Assembly: GCA_016165875.1 (NCBI GenBank)
Contig: JABBOT010000080.1
Span: 3,317,205-3,381,204, forward strand
DNA length: 64,000 nucleotides
Direction: 5' to 3'
DNA from: Acanthopleura granulata
Taxonomy: Eukaryota; Mollusca; Polyplacophora; Chitonida; Chitonidae
Shown: in pieces, positions 1 through 11,261 of the stretch
Numbering within the stretch: position 1 is the stretch's first letter
Layout of the letters: each line of letters starts with the position of its first letter
The notes under the pieces: model-generated
Told to the model about the DNA's origin: nothing
The model's database searches: none
What the model saw: the letters and a program-made list of their open reading frames with translations, nothing else
Position numbers and translations under genes: made by a program

Positions 1-93
1 CCAGTGTTGTACTGACATCAAACAGACCAGTGTTGTGCTGACGTCAGACAGACCAGTGTTGTACTGACATCAGACAGACCAGCGTACTCTGTT
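1..93. repeat. 26-bp tandem repeat, about 3.3 copies, cut by the window edge
   Basis: Units starting CCAGTGTTGTACTGACATCA recur every 26 bp, with one or two substitutions per unit. The array begins before the window, so its true length is unknown. No reading frame or known family is evident. Confidence 0.8.
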
Positions 94-2549
94 AGGGATG
101 GGTCAGTGCTATGTTATATACCTTATGTTGAATAAGGTAGAACTAATTCCAGAATGCTTGTCGAATCATGTCTGGGCCAAATTATAAGGGATACTCAGCA
201 GACACAGCTGTAATTAAACTAAAGGCTTTGAATGTCTGGTGTGATCGTAAATTTTCTTTATCATCGAAATGAAGAAAGCACCTACAGATGCATATTGTTA
301 CTGCCATCAGCTGTGGTTAAATTCATTTATAATCGTGAAAAAATGCACGGGTGTATATGAACTTTATTGGGGGAAGTCATTCGGCCCGTATTGTGCATTA
401 CAGTTTAGATACATGTAGATGCTCAGGTGTTCTCATGGGTTGCTTCTACAAAATTACAGCAGATTTTACTATTGCTATGGAGGCTTTTGTCATATTTCTT
501 ACACATGTCTGAGTCTTGAGTCTGACTTCACGTAATACATACAGCGTATTCAGACAACTGGTCTTCGTCTTGCAGTCACTGACATAACGGTGCCATCACA
601 TGACTGAAAGGTTAAGCATTTTTTAGTGTGATGTATTTTTTTTCTTTGCAACAACATAAATTGTGATGGGTCAAAGGTGTGTTCTCGTTTGACGAGTTCG
701 GAAAAGTCTATTAAAGAATGCATGCGTCCACAGGCGGACTTCATTTCAGTTTGCGTCATACGCTGATTCACACACAAAACAAGCAGTATGTTCATTAGAG
801 TTATCTCCCTTGTACCAGACCAACCTGCAACTGGACTTGACATGCACGGATGCGGTATTTAAGTCATCTGGGTCCAAGATTTACCTCCGAGTTGAAATGT
901 GCTGGGCCAAGACTTAAACAATACTGCCACACAAACATTGGGGAGAGGTTACACATTTGACAGTACATTGTATGGTAGCCATTGGCTTTTGTGGCATAGC
1001 AAACCACAGTGCCTGATACCTCGTTTGGAGAATACTAAAACATTTTGTAGCCAACATTACATGGGAAAACCATGACATGAGTCATTCGCCATTAGTCAAC
1101 AGTTTGGAGAATTTACCTATTCATTGCAACAGAGTTAGCCCAAGCTGTCCAAGCCGTATTCCATGCAGGATTTTGTTCAGTCTTTATGGTGCGTATCGCC
1201 CAGTGTCGAGGGATCACACCATAGCATGTTGGGACATGAAGGACACGGTCTGTTTGTAAACCTCTAAAAAATTCATCGAGTTAGACAGAAGGTTCATATT
1301 TGGAACAAATCCACTATCAGAATGTGTTTGTCCGAAATCATATGCTACGGTAGATTTATATCATTGTAATTTTGAAATCGAGTTGGGTATTCTTTTAAGA
1401 ACAGATCTGACCCATATGCCGAGTTGATGCTCATGTTACATGAAGGTTGTTTCATGTCATTTGTAACTATGAAGCCAGGACTACTCGACACCGACTCTTT
1501 CTGACCAGAGTCATACACCTCTTATCGACATCTGTGGTCTTTAAGCCTCAATCACTCGTTTACTCAAAATAATAAATAAAATCTGACCACGTGAACGAAC
1601 GGATAATACAGAAATTCGGTTAGGCGTTAAGGCAAATGTGAACGTGTAGAGCCTCAAGTTCGAGCAGGAGTTAGACATTAAGAACAAGAATTTGCCCGGC
1701 ATTACCTGTGTGCTGACAAATGTTGTTATTGTAGGTTTATGAACAAATGCCATTGACTATCCCCTGATATGACGGGTGAAAGAAATGAATAGAATATTCA
1801 GTACCGGAACATGAATTTTTCGTGATTAACCAAAATGATGAAAAATTGTTCATGTTTTCAAATTGTTAAGTTAAAACAGTTAAGGGGCTAAGGCGTCTCT
1901 TTGAAGATAGAGCCTCCCTGTTCTCGAGGCTTTGTAACCTTTGTCACCTTTAGACCAGCGTAAGGCAGAGAGGCAAGGTTCATTTTCTATGTCCTAAACC
2001 CCCCGTGTACAGTTGTTCAAACGACGAAAGTTTTGAACTTATGTGAGTTTCCTGCCGCCTGGCATCTCTTTACACCTACCGTAATACTGGCCGCTGACAC
2101 ATAAATGAAGAAATCTTGTTGCTCGGAATAAATTATGTAAACAGATATTTTTTAGATAGATGCCCTGTAAAGCTTTTCTTTCATGCATGCTTCTGACACA
2201 CCTGTATTGTGGTGATCGGTGTGTATTGTCCAGAAAATGTAGTCCAATGACAGGGATGAGCCTGGTGAGAGCCGGCTGCAACTCATCACGCCGAAATGAC
2301 TTCTACACCATGTAACATCTTGTCTGATAATGCGGCTGCGATTTCAAATCCACATTTTTTCGGGTTTGCATGCAATCCTCCAGTATGGATGTCCGTCACG
2401 AACTTAAGTGTCGAGAGCAGTGGTTTCCCATGAGGCGCTTCCGCTAGAGTACACACAATGATCCTGCTAGGGCGAATCAGTCAATACATTGATATACACA
2501 TCTAGTTACCTTTCTGTATTCGTACATTTCCTGTGTATCTTTATTTCAG
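94..2549. other. No gene recognised
   Basis: Only short isolated reading frames occur here, with no domain I recognise and no convincing splice-site pairs. There is no strong repeat structure. It could be intergenic or intronic DNA. Confidence 0.5.
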
Positions 2550-2639
2550 AGCATGGCGGATAAGAAATCACTAAACGTTTTCAGCGCGGACCTGAAGATC
2601 CACAAAGGGATCATATCGTCAACATTTGATGAACTTTAG
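2550..2639 (+). CDS. Possible short terminal exon, unknown protein
   Basis: A pyrimidine-rich acceptor-like sequence (TTTATTTCAG) is followed at once by an open frame starting MADKKSLNVFSADLK and ending at a TAG, 28 residues after the Met. The AG-ATG arrangement and the balanced amino-acid composition are suggestive of a last coding exon. No upstream partner exon could be identified and the peptide matches no family I know. Chance is a real alternative. Confidence 0.2.
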   Translation, partial: SMADKKSLNVFSADLKIHKGIISSTFDEL

Positions 2640-2777
2640 GCAGGGTGTGAGTTCTATAGCATATGCAGTGTGCCTGGTCTGTTCAGATTAAGTTAACTCA
2701 CATCTACCACCTACCTGTGTAACAATGAACGCCATTGTATTTTAAAACAAAAAAGTACATTATTTATCAATGAATGA

Positions 2778-3538
2778 TCACATTAACTAACTTTATATTT
2801 TTCTTAATAAGTAGAAGTTCGGTTCGAAAAAATTTAACCTTTGTAATGACAGACGACCGGACAGAGATGGACGAGGACTTCTGGCGTGGACCTCTTTCTT
2901 CCAGTCAAGTATTAACCCTCCTGAGTGTGGAGATAACATCCGTAAGCCGTCTAAAACTCAAAAGTCTTCGAGTACTTGTCCTTAGCATGGAATACCTCAA
3001 GCAAATTAAATGTAATCCCCTCGGGACATTGACAGATTTTTTAAAATGACTATGTCCCTAAAACGATAATCTTGACCACGCTCCGATATAAATTCTGAAT
3101 GAACAGCATTTAAGGGAACAAATATTCCTGACAACCGACACATCAGCATGCTTGGTTTGTTTTCTCCTGCCAGTCCTTCTCAAGAAGGAATGTGGAATGT
3201 AGTGGGTATATGTGCTGACCGTTGTAAACTTCATTGTATACCACGAAAATACGTTAACAACTTTGTAGATATTAGGAATATTGTTAAAGTGAAGATTTGA
3301 TTACAGCAAATTTAAGAAGATGCAGATAAAATCAGGTTAAAGTTTTTAAATGCTGAAATGGAATTAACAATCGATTTAGATTGTCCTCCGAAAGAGTCCG
3401 TAAATTGTTAGAGGCCATCCGCAAAGAAAGGCTAAGGCCACTCACTTTCCACCCGTGAGTTTTGATATTGCTATTTAGAATTTTTGTGTATTTAATCACA
3501 TTAACTAACTTTATATTTTTCTTAATAAGTAGAAGTTC
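2778..3538. repeat. Pair of identical 43-bp direct repeats
   Basis: The same 43 bases, beginning TCACATTAACTAACTTTATA and ending AGTAGAAGTTC, occur at 2778-2820 and 3496-3538 without a mismatch. The 675 bp between them show no reading frame of note. The exactness implies a recent duplication or an insertion event that copied the flank. Confidence 0.85.
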
Positions 3539-3777
3539 ATTGCACATTGAAAGTTATATAAATAGTGGGTTATCATTTCCACCTTTCTGAGAAAAATATT
3601 TATCGTATTCAAGGTTCCGCTTATTGTTTATACTCTAAAGATATCACTATTTGTCTATTTAAAGAAGTTTTAAGCAATATTTTGAGCTACAGTCCTTCAA
3701 AGACATCTCAGTAGTGTGACGCCGTATACATGATGTCTAGTGTCACGTCCAGTCTTCTTGCGTGACGTAGGAATATA

Positions 3778-4155
3778 GCAATAGGGGAGTTTCGAGTTCG
3801 AACTCTTTTGTCGCTAAAGGTGAAACCTTTCCCACTGTATCGTGTGACTTGTCAAAAATGTTAGGCAACGTTTGTTAATTTTACTTTACTGATCACCCAC
3901 CCCACCCTGTTGGGACGTACAAATGATGTTTCTTTTCTTCAGTAACTTTCTTAGTTCAAAAACTTTCAACTCCTCAATTATCGCCATATTTCGTTCAAGT
4001 CTAAATAACTTTTTGTGAAGCTTTTTTAAACACTCATGTTATAGCAAATGTAATCAGAAATAGTTGCCTAACATTTTGGTCAAGTTAAGTGGTATAGCAG
4101 CACTTTCCTTACCTTTTGCGATAAAAGACTTCAAACTCGAAACTCTCCTGTTGAC
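3778..4155. mobile_element. MITE-like element with long imperfect inverted repeats
   Basis: The left arm begins GCAATAGGGGAGTTTCGAG. The right arm, read on the minus strand, begins GTCAACAGGAGAGTTTCGAG. Similarity continues inward for about 110 bp on each side, including the shared core AATGTTAGGCAAC. TA dinucleotides flank both ends (3776-3777 and 4156-4157), as expected of a Tc1/mariner-type target site, but a 2-bp match is weak evidence. There is no transposase, so it would be non-autonomous. The central ~150 bp are AT-rich and unrelated between the arms. Confidence 0.6.
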
Positions 4156-6984
4156 TAGATTTGTATTATGACGTTATCCCAGGTTTAACGTCATAAAAAG
4201 GGCGTTTCATTTTCGACTAGACCGCGTCTGGGTGTGTAATATCAAAATGTAATAATAAAAGTAATATCTAACTTGTGAAGATGTCACTTTTATCATTGAA
4301 GGAAATACTGGTATTTCACTGATGTATAAAAAATAAAACAGAACACTTCTCTCCTCCATACTTTTCCTACTCTCCGTAGGTCAAGGATTGGAAAGACGCA
4401 TGTTTGTATTCGGCGGAACGAAAGGTATTTAGCTAAACGCGTGAGACAAATTTTCATACGTATTCGTTATATTTATGTTAACATATAGGATGAGCCGAAG
4501 AAAAGTAGAATTCCATGTCAGATGGGGTGGCAGCACTTTGACAACGTGAAAAAAAAAAGAAAAGATTCGTCCTGCAGTTTACCCCAGTGTCGGTCAGCGA
4601 CAGATGGCACTGGACGGCGATTCTTCATACTCAGATGTGATACACTCCCTCCAGGTTGTATTTTTCCCAGATGGTTAAAAACATAAAGGCAGAATATCTT
4701 CAATGAACTTTTCCCTGTGAACGTCCAAGGGTTGTATCATACCACGTTTCGGAGACATCAAGCTGACGGATTTTGTGGTCAGCTCACAGATGTTCAAAAC
4801 CAGGGTTTACCTGATTACCAAAGATAAGGGAAGATGACTACAAAATAACAAAAACCCCTTAGTGTTGAACGCAGTTAAAAGAACAGGCCTCATTTTTAGA
4901 AAGTACGCATCATCTTTGGCAAAAAAAGGCAAATTCATGCTGATTCCAAATATGGTCTTCATTATTTTTTGGCATTTCTTATAGTGATTAAAACGGAAAT
5001 AAAGATTGAGGCGCCAGGGAGTACTTTTTGAAAGACAGTGACGTCACAGATTCTTTTTTGCCGCTAAACATGCTGTAATTATTATGTTTCCACATGAAAT
5101 ACAGATACAGGCTGACAGGTGGTAGGAGGAGAAGGGTTCAGACTGTCATCCTGGCACACGGCGGATACACCCGATATTGATGTATTTATCGCTTTACAAG
5201 ACACCAAATGACGTTTTCATTGAGTAATTTCAACCACTGGTTCAACATTGCTCACTCCAGAACCATACTTGTAAAACCATTGTTTCACATCAAAATCGGT
5301 GATGATAGAAATGCATATGTGTCATCATTAAAACACATGGATTACAATCATTTTGTCGTTTTTCATTAGCCAAAGGGTCACACGGTTCACAACAGTCACA
5401 TTTTACACTCTTTGATACGGAAGAACATTAATCGCATGTGTACAAAATCGCCAGAGTGAAACTAGGGAGGTGTTTAATTAAGTTCTTTATGTATATTTAA
5501 TTCCGCACAGTCCATAATCCAACACGATGGACTTAGGAAATTTTGACAATGTGGTTGTATCAAGTTTTATATTGTTTACCAGTTCATTTAATAGTGGTAA
5601 TATTTTCGTCATGTGGCATTTGTACATTAAAAATCTATGCTCCGACGAAGAAAACGATTTACATCTTTCTACAATGGCACCAGCCGTGGACAGTGTAAAA
5701 CTAGTGCGCAAAATTCACAGTTGGACGAGTCTTTCGTTTTTCAGATCTTTCCGAGATATCCGTGATTGATGAGTGGTTTCCTACCGCTTCCGTATGACCG
5801 GGAATTTTTGTATACTTTTTTATATATTTTTGTATATTTGATGAATACAAATGAGGCAAAACGGGAAAGCATCAAGCTTATGTAGTATTATATAGGCCTA
5901 CATGTGCACACATACATGTAGGGCTCATACACTCTTAAGTTTAATCCTGGGTTTGCCCCTGTAGCATTCTCCTCGCCTCGCCTAGCCTCGCCTATTGATT
6001 TAACAGTCCTTCTGAAATTCTAGCAATGCACAGTTACCATAAAACTAACCGCATTTAGAATATAAGTGAAAAATTCTGGAGCTTGCCTTAAGCAGCAATC
6101 AAATAAATAAGTAATACTTTAAGAATAAGACAAGGCTTAAAACTTCTGCAGTTAAAGTGGATATTTACCTGTCCTTTTCATGTTCAACAAAGCTACATCC
6201 TTAAATCCCAGTTTCTGTCCTGCTAATCCTTGTACCCGGCAGACACTGTATATACTGTGTGTCTGACCTGATCATGTTATTTCAGCCAATAAAAATCCTG
6301 AAAACATTGCATCACAATCCTATAGAAAAGAACAATAAATAAGTACACTCTTCCCAGCCAGTGTAAATGTCTATTCGGTACAACCAGATCGCTATGATTA
6401 GGCCTTTTCCGTTACCTGATTACTCACACAACTCTTAAACGCCTATATCAGAGTGAAATATCATGGCGAACAAAACTTCTTTTCACGTTTCTGTCTACAT
6501 ATTGGAAATCGTAAATGGGGAAAAAAAGAAACAAAGGAAAAAAAACAAAAAACAGCATATTGACTTGACCAACAACCTAGAAGGTGTATATTTTGAAATA
6601 AAAGCATTTTTTGCCAGTGCAGTTATATTTGCTTCCTTACAGGGAATCTCTTTACGTTATACCTGTACTTAGCAAACAAATGTATAAGAATTCATTTATT
6701 TAGGGACTTGATAATAATAGGAGTTCTGTTTATTACTATCCACAAATTGACTTTAAAATGCAGTATAGGCCTACAACAGTCGTGCTCTCCGGAACATCCA
6801 TTTTTGGCTGACGGCTGGTATAGAAATACTCCTTCCCACGAACACGAAGATTTACCGCAAAATACCTGTTTACTTCTAACTTCAATTTTTTGGTACCCGT
6901 ACATTTACAAACAAATGAGATATATATTGGCTTTAGAACTTGATAGTGTTCTAAAGATGTTCTATAGATTTCTTTCTGTAACAG
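4156..6984. other. No gene recognised
   Basis: There are short frames only, with no domain or supported splice pairs. A small direct repeat of CCTCGCCTAG-type units lies near 5971-5996. The remainder looks like ordinary AT-rich non-coding DNA. Confidence 0.5.
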
Positions 6985-8063
6985 GAGGTCATAAGGCATG
7001 GATTACTACCTTGGCAGCCAGGCCTTTTGTCGACAGGTCATTAAAGTTATGCCCATCAGCATTGTGCTGTTCAAGCCCCCTCGTGGCCTCACGAAGACAA
7101 TACAGCAGTCAAACGCCAGTATGGCTAAAGTTCTGAGTGAATCTTACCGCAGTATATGTCTGCCACAGTTCATGGCACCTGAGGAGGCCCCACCCCAATC
7201 AAGACCCTGCCCTTAGTCCATAGGCCTGAAACGATGGAAGTCGGAAATTACTTGGACTCCCCAGAGGATGAACAGCCAAGTACTGTTGGCACGGATGAGT
7301 TCTTCAGCAACATCCACAGATGAGCTCCATTATGAACGGCCATGCCAAACCCTTGATAGTCTATCGGCACGAACAAAAGACCAGGTGGACTCATCAACAT
7401 TGGACAAGGACAAGGTAAAAACCGTAGACTCTGCTACCCAGTTCGAGACAGTTGAGCTAAACTTGGTTCCCCGCCATTGCCCGGAGACTACCCTGAAACA
7501 CACCACAACATCTAGTACGTAAGCTCCCCAAATAATAACTGTGTCCACCCAAGCCGGACTCCCGCAGACTTTCAATGACACACATATTCAGTTGGATTCA
7601 AGTCATCAACGAGACAACGTCATTGGGGATCCAGACCGCACACGAAATGGCCAGCACAGCAACACAGGCTGGGCCAGCAGTTTAATGCGCTGGGCATTGG
7701 GGAGAGGAGGCAACATAAGCCGTCGTGGAAACAAGAAATAACAGCGTCCTAGCTGTCCGTCACACCAAGACCCAGGGCACCCAGTATGAGCTTATCTTGG
7801 TAACCAGGTTCGCCCAAACTGAGGACCAATGTCAGACCGAGGATACCGAGGAATTTTTTAATATTGTGAGCAGTGAAGAAACAAAGGGCAGCAACTCATG
7901 CTGTTGCAATATGGTCGCATCAGATGACGCTCTGCCGAGTGTAATGCATGTGGAAGACTTTTTGGGTGCACAGCACCAGAAACAGGTAATATTTAAGATG
8001 AGTGGGTGATTGTGCAAGAAGTAAAAATTACTCCAAACAACAGCCGGGCAAGTCAGAAGAGGT
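6985..8063 (+). pseudogene. Coding-like stretch, probably the decayed N-terminal part of the kinase-like gene
   Basis: Base composition is visibly more GC-rich than its flanks, and overlapping plus-strand frames follow one another with frame changes (about 7000-7215, 7268-7520, 7541-7740, 7725-8009). The encoded peptides are hydrophilic and rich in Ser, Thr, Gln and Asp, like an unstructured N-terminal region. They run directly into the kinase-like frame downstream. I recognise no domain in this part. It may instead be a separate decayed gene or several exons of one gene. Confidence 0.35.
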
Positions 8064-8939
8064 GTGCAAACTGTAGCACAACCGCCCACACGGCAGGTTA
8101 AAGGATTAACAGAGGAAGGTGGAGCAGTTGGTGGTCTTGCTGTGGTATGCTTCCTGCTGGGATTTTACCAAGACGGCAATGGATACCAGGTTCCTGACTT
8201 GGAGGTACCCTCTGTAAATAAAGATGACATTGAGGGGCAGCCTAGGGATGATGTGTTCAAGTTGATACTTGGGACAGGTTCACTTGGCACAGTAGATTTG
8301 GCGTTTCATAGATCCCCAGAGGACCATATTGTAGATGTGGCGGTAAAGAGGTGGTTACGGGAAGGTCGTGACGCAGTCACAAGGGAGGGAAAGATGATGC
8401 AGTTCGTGCAAAATACTGTGTCTTTCCCAGATTTTATGGGTTTATGGACACTGACGAAGGCATCCAGGGCGCCATTTGCTTCATGTTAGAGCTCTTCGGA
8501 AGAGGAAGTGGATGACATAATGCATGGGGTTGAACACTGTTTAGAACTAAACGATTGGATGACATTTGCATTCAGCTGACAAATGACCTTCAGACGATCC
8601 ACGAAATGCAAATAATTTTCAGCGACTTCAAAGAGAGCAATGTCTTGGTAGACATCACTAGAGACCCTGTCGTGAAGTTCATTGATCCAGGCATTTCCAT
8701 ATTTCGACAAGGGATCGCTTGTAGTTTCACGGTAGACGAACTGCGGCCTCTGAGGCATAGACCCTTCCTCACTGTTAGACATTTGGGGTGTTGGTATCTT
8801 ATTGCTGGATATAGCCACACTTTCCGGTGTGCCAGGACTTGAGAATGTGACAGGGGCTGCTATTACTGAGGATCCGCAGCTGAGGACGTGTCTAGATGGC
8901 ATTATAACAGCACTTGTCGCCATCTCAACCAGTCAGTAA
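8064..8939 (+). pseudogene. Protein-kinase-like pseudogene (frameshifted)
   Basis: An open frame to 8489 encodes a kinase N-lobe: a glycine-rich loop GTGSLGTV at about 8272-8295, followed by VAVKRW with the ATP-binding lysine near 8345. A hinge-like CFMLELFG is read in a different frame (near 8476-8500). The C-lobe continues after further frame changes with SDFKESNVLVD (catalytic loop, standard HRD-x-K-x-x-N with H and R replaced) and FIDPG where DFG is usual. A last frame ending at TAA 8937-8939 supplies a plausible C terminus. At least three frame changes separate parts that normally form one ~250-residue domain, with no matching introns, so I call it a pseudogene. An altered or intron-containing active gene is less likely. 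The substrate is unknown. Confidence 0.6.
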
Positions 8940-9708
8940 TTGTTTTAAGGAGAAAAATTTGCTTTGGAAATTAAAATATCAAAATTCCAGACACCTGACA
9001 CAAATGGGACACAATTCCCCTGCCAATAAAAGCCAAGCAAAGACCCTGATACTGTAAATAGTCATCAAATTTTTGGCCGGATTGTAAAGATTGAACGTTT
9101 GACGACATCATATGTGGGAATAATTCGTGCCACCTTTATGGAAAGAACATTTGAACGTTGTACATGTATAAGTACGCAAAATATCCCCAAAAGGAATTTG
9201 ACGGGTACTTTGATGGGGATAAGACTTCGTCGATACTTTTCTCCGTGATGACGAGGGATACAAGTGACAACACTACAGAACATTCAGGTAATCCGTTGTA
9301 CTAATTGCTCACAAACAATTCCGGCATTATATACACCTTCAATAATGTAATTGTGTGGAAATATGCCTTATGTTCTACGTGATATTTGAGAATTTCAGCA
9401 GTCTTAGCAGTTTACTTTATTTAAATATCTCATCACTGGCACAGGAGAGTAACCCTCCAAGAGAGAATCTTGCTGATATGATTTAAATGATGGTTAAAAG
9501 ATAAGATTGAAGCACCAGTGTAGTCACTTAACACAGGGAAACAAGATTCCCGTATAATATAGGTTTTACTCATTTCAAATATTTTTAATCAATGTATGCA
9601 TGTATTTAAAACGTTATCTTTTGTAGCTTAAGGCTGTGTAGTGATCTATCTCTGTCACGTTCTGTATGTATAAGGAAAAAATGGAGGCTTTTATGTACAC
9701 GTGAGTCC
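8940..9708. other. No gene recognised
   Basis: AT-rich DNA between the kinase-like pseudogene and the first copy of the duplicated unit. No domain, clear repeat or splice pair was seen. Confidence 0.5.
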
Positions 9709-10393
9709 TGATTTACATAAATATTGAGGATGTTGATTGGAAACGTGTGCTTTGAAGGAAAGAAATTCGCACTTACCTCCTGCAACTTTTGTTATGTATG
9801 CAAAAATATGTTTGGCCTGTTACAGTACTTAACATACATTTATTTCTTAAATGTTTTTATTCCAGTTATTTCAAAGGGGAAAGCCCAAATACATACAGGA
9901 TGCATAGAATATTGCATATTACAAATTACTGTTCGAAAGACTAAGGGGTCTTGAGGCAGTTTTGTGGGTTTCAAACAAATGATATGTGCAAACATGTTGA
10001 CTTACAATTAATCTGAAGAATGCATTTACATGGTACTATAATGCAAACAGTGATGGAACTTATGTGAACCGTGGTAATGATACCACATCCAGTTGATGGC
10101 ATAACTGCGTTAGATTATGTAATGGGACAGCACTCACTTAGTGATTGCGTGAATTTTTCGAAAGGGCGAAATAAACGAAAGACAAAAAAACTATATATAA
10201 AAAAAATAAAAAAATAAATAAAATAAAAAAGGAATGAAGAAGTAAAACATGTGGTACTTTTCATGAATGTATTGTACATGTTTTATGAAATGTTGGAATG
10301 TGTTGACTCTTTCCTCTGTAACAAATATAAATGCATTAATTATGACTTCAGGTTTACATACCATATTCCACAATGGTTTTGAATCTATATAAT
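9709..10393. repeat. Copy A of a ~685-bp tandemly duplicated unit
   Basis: This stretch aligns along its whole length with 17396-18080. Shared landmarks in order include TGAGGATGTTGATTG, AAACAAATGATAT, CCACATCC-GTTGATGG, TTTCGAAAGGG and ATGTTGGAATGTGTT. The copies differ by many substitutions and small indels. The end of copy A runs into TGATTTATATAAAT, which matches the start of both copies, so the two were originally head to tail. No protein is evident. Confidence 0.8.
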
Positions 10394-10407
10394 TGATTTA
10401 TATAAAT

Positions 10408-10968
10408 TGTCACGCCTATCTTATACTGTGAACATGTAGAACTCTCCTGTGCCAGAGTTAGTTTTGGTGACATTACATATCAGAAAATCGTCGAGGCGTA
10501 TTTCTCGTTCCTGTTATCTAAATGGCGCGCAAAGCTGACAACAACCAAACAACCACAGTGTAAGTGTAACATTTACAGTTAGATATGCATGTACATATAA
10601 ACGGGATCATATGCGCTGTTAAATTTGTTTTGAAAATAAGGCGTTTAAGGAGCGCGGTGACAGTTTGAGAGACAACAACAACGCTTGTGTTGAATTGTGT
10701 GCATTTCCATGCGAACTCCACGGGACTTATTGACACTCAGTAAATACGCATTACATAACGTTGTGTATTTGTACCATTACATTATCGTTATGCCTGAACT
10801 TTCTCAACCTAGAACGTGTATGTTAAATTCAGTTGTTGATTGTTTCTACCGACACTGTTTTATTGTGTTTCAGTTATTTACCTCAGCATGGTTCGGCAAT
10901 AAAGGCGACTTGTTGCAGAACTTTGCGTGGTTATCTAATCTCTTAAAGCCCTCCGGGGTGAGGCAGCA
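10408..10968 (+). repeat. 5' LTR of the Bel/Pao element
   Basis: 561 bp with TG...CA ends. It lacks the 10 bp present in the 3' LTR near 17157-17166. An AATAAA at 10898-10903 could serve as the poly(A) signal. I counted six substitutions against the 3' LTR. Confidence 0.92.
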
Positions 10969-10990
10969 TAGTAAATAAACTCTGACCGAC

Positions 10991-11008
10991 TGGTTGTTTC
11001 CACGTTAC
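10991..11008 (+). promoter_or_regulatory. Candidate tRNA primer-binding site
   Basis: TGGTTGTTTCCACGTTAC begins with the TGG expected of a site pairing with a tRNA CCA end, 22 bp after the 5' LTR. The spacing is longer than usual and I did not identify the tRNA, so this is tentative. Confidence 0.3.
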
Positions 11009-11261
11009 CACGGACACAGGAGAGACCGCTACACGGCCAGCCTATACAGGAATAGCTACGGGCACTGGACATCGTTCATCGCACGACGCACCGAACAACG
11101 GTCAACGCCTGTTTCAGGGAACCCTTACAGCCTGTGCCACAGTGGACAAACCTCACAAAAACGGTGACCTGCGTAAAGGACCCTTGTGTATAATGCATAT
11201 GTATAGCACACACAAAACATTAATTTTCTTGATTCGCATAAGCCAGTAAGGGCATTTATAC

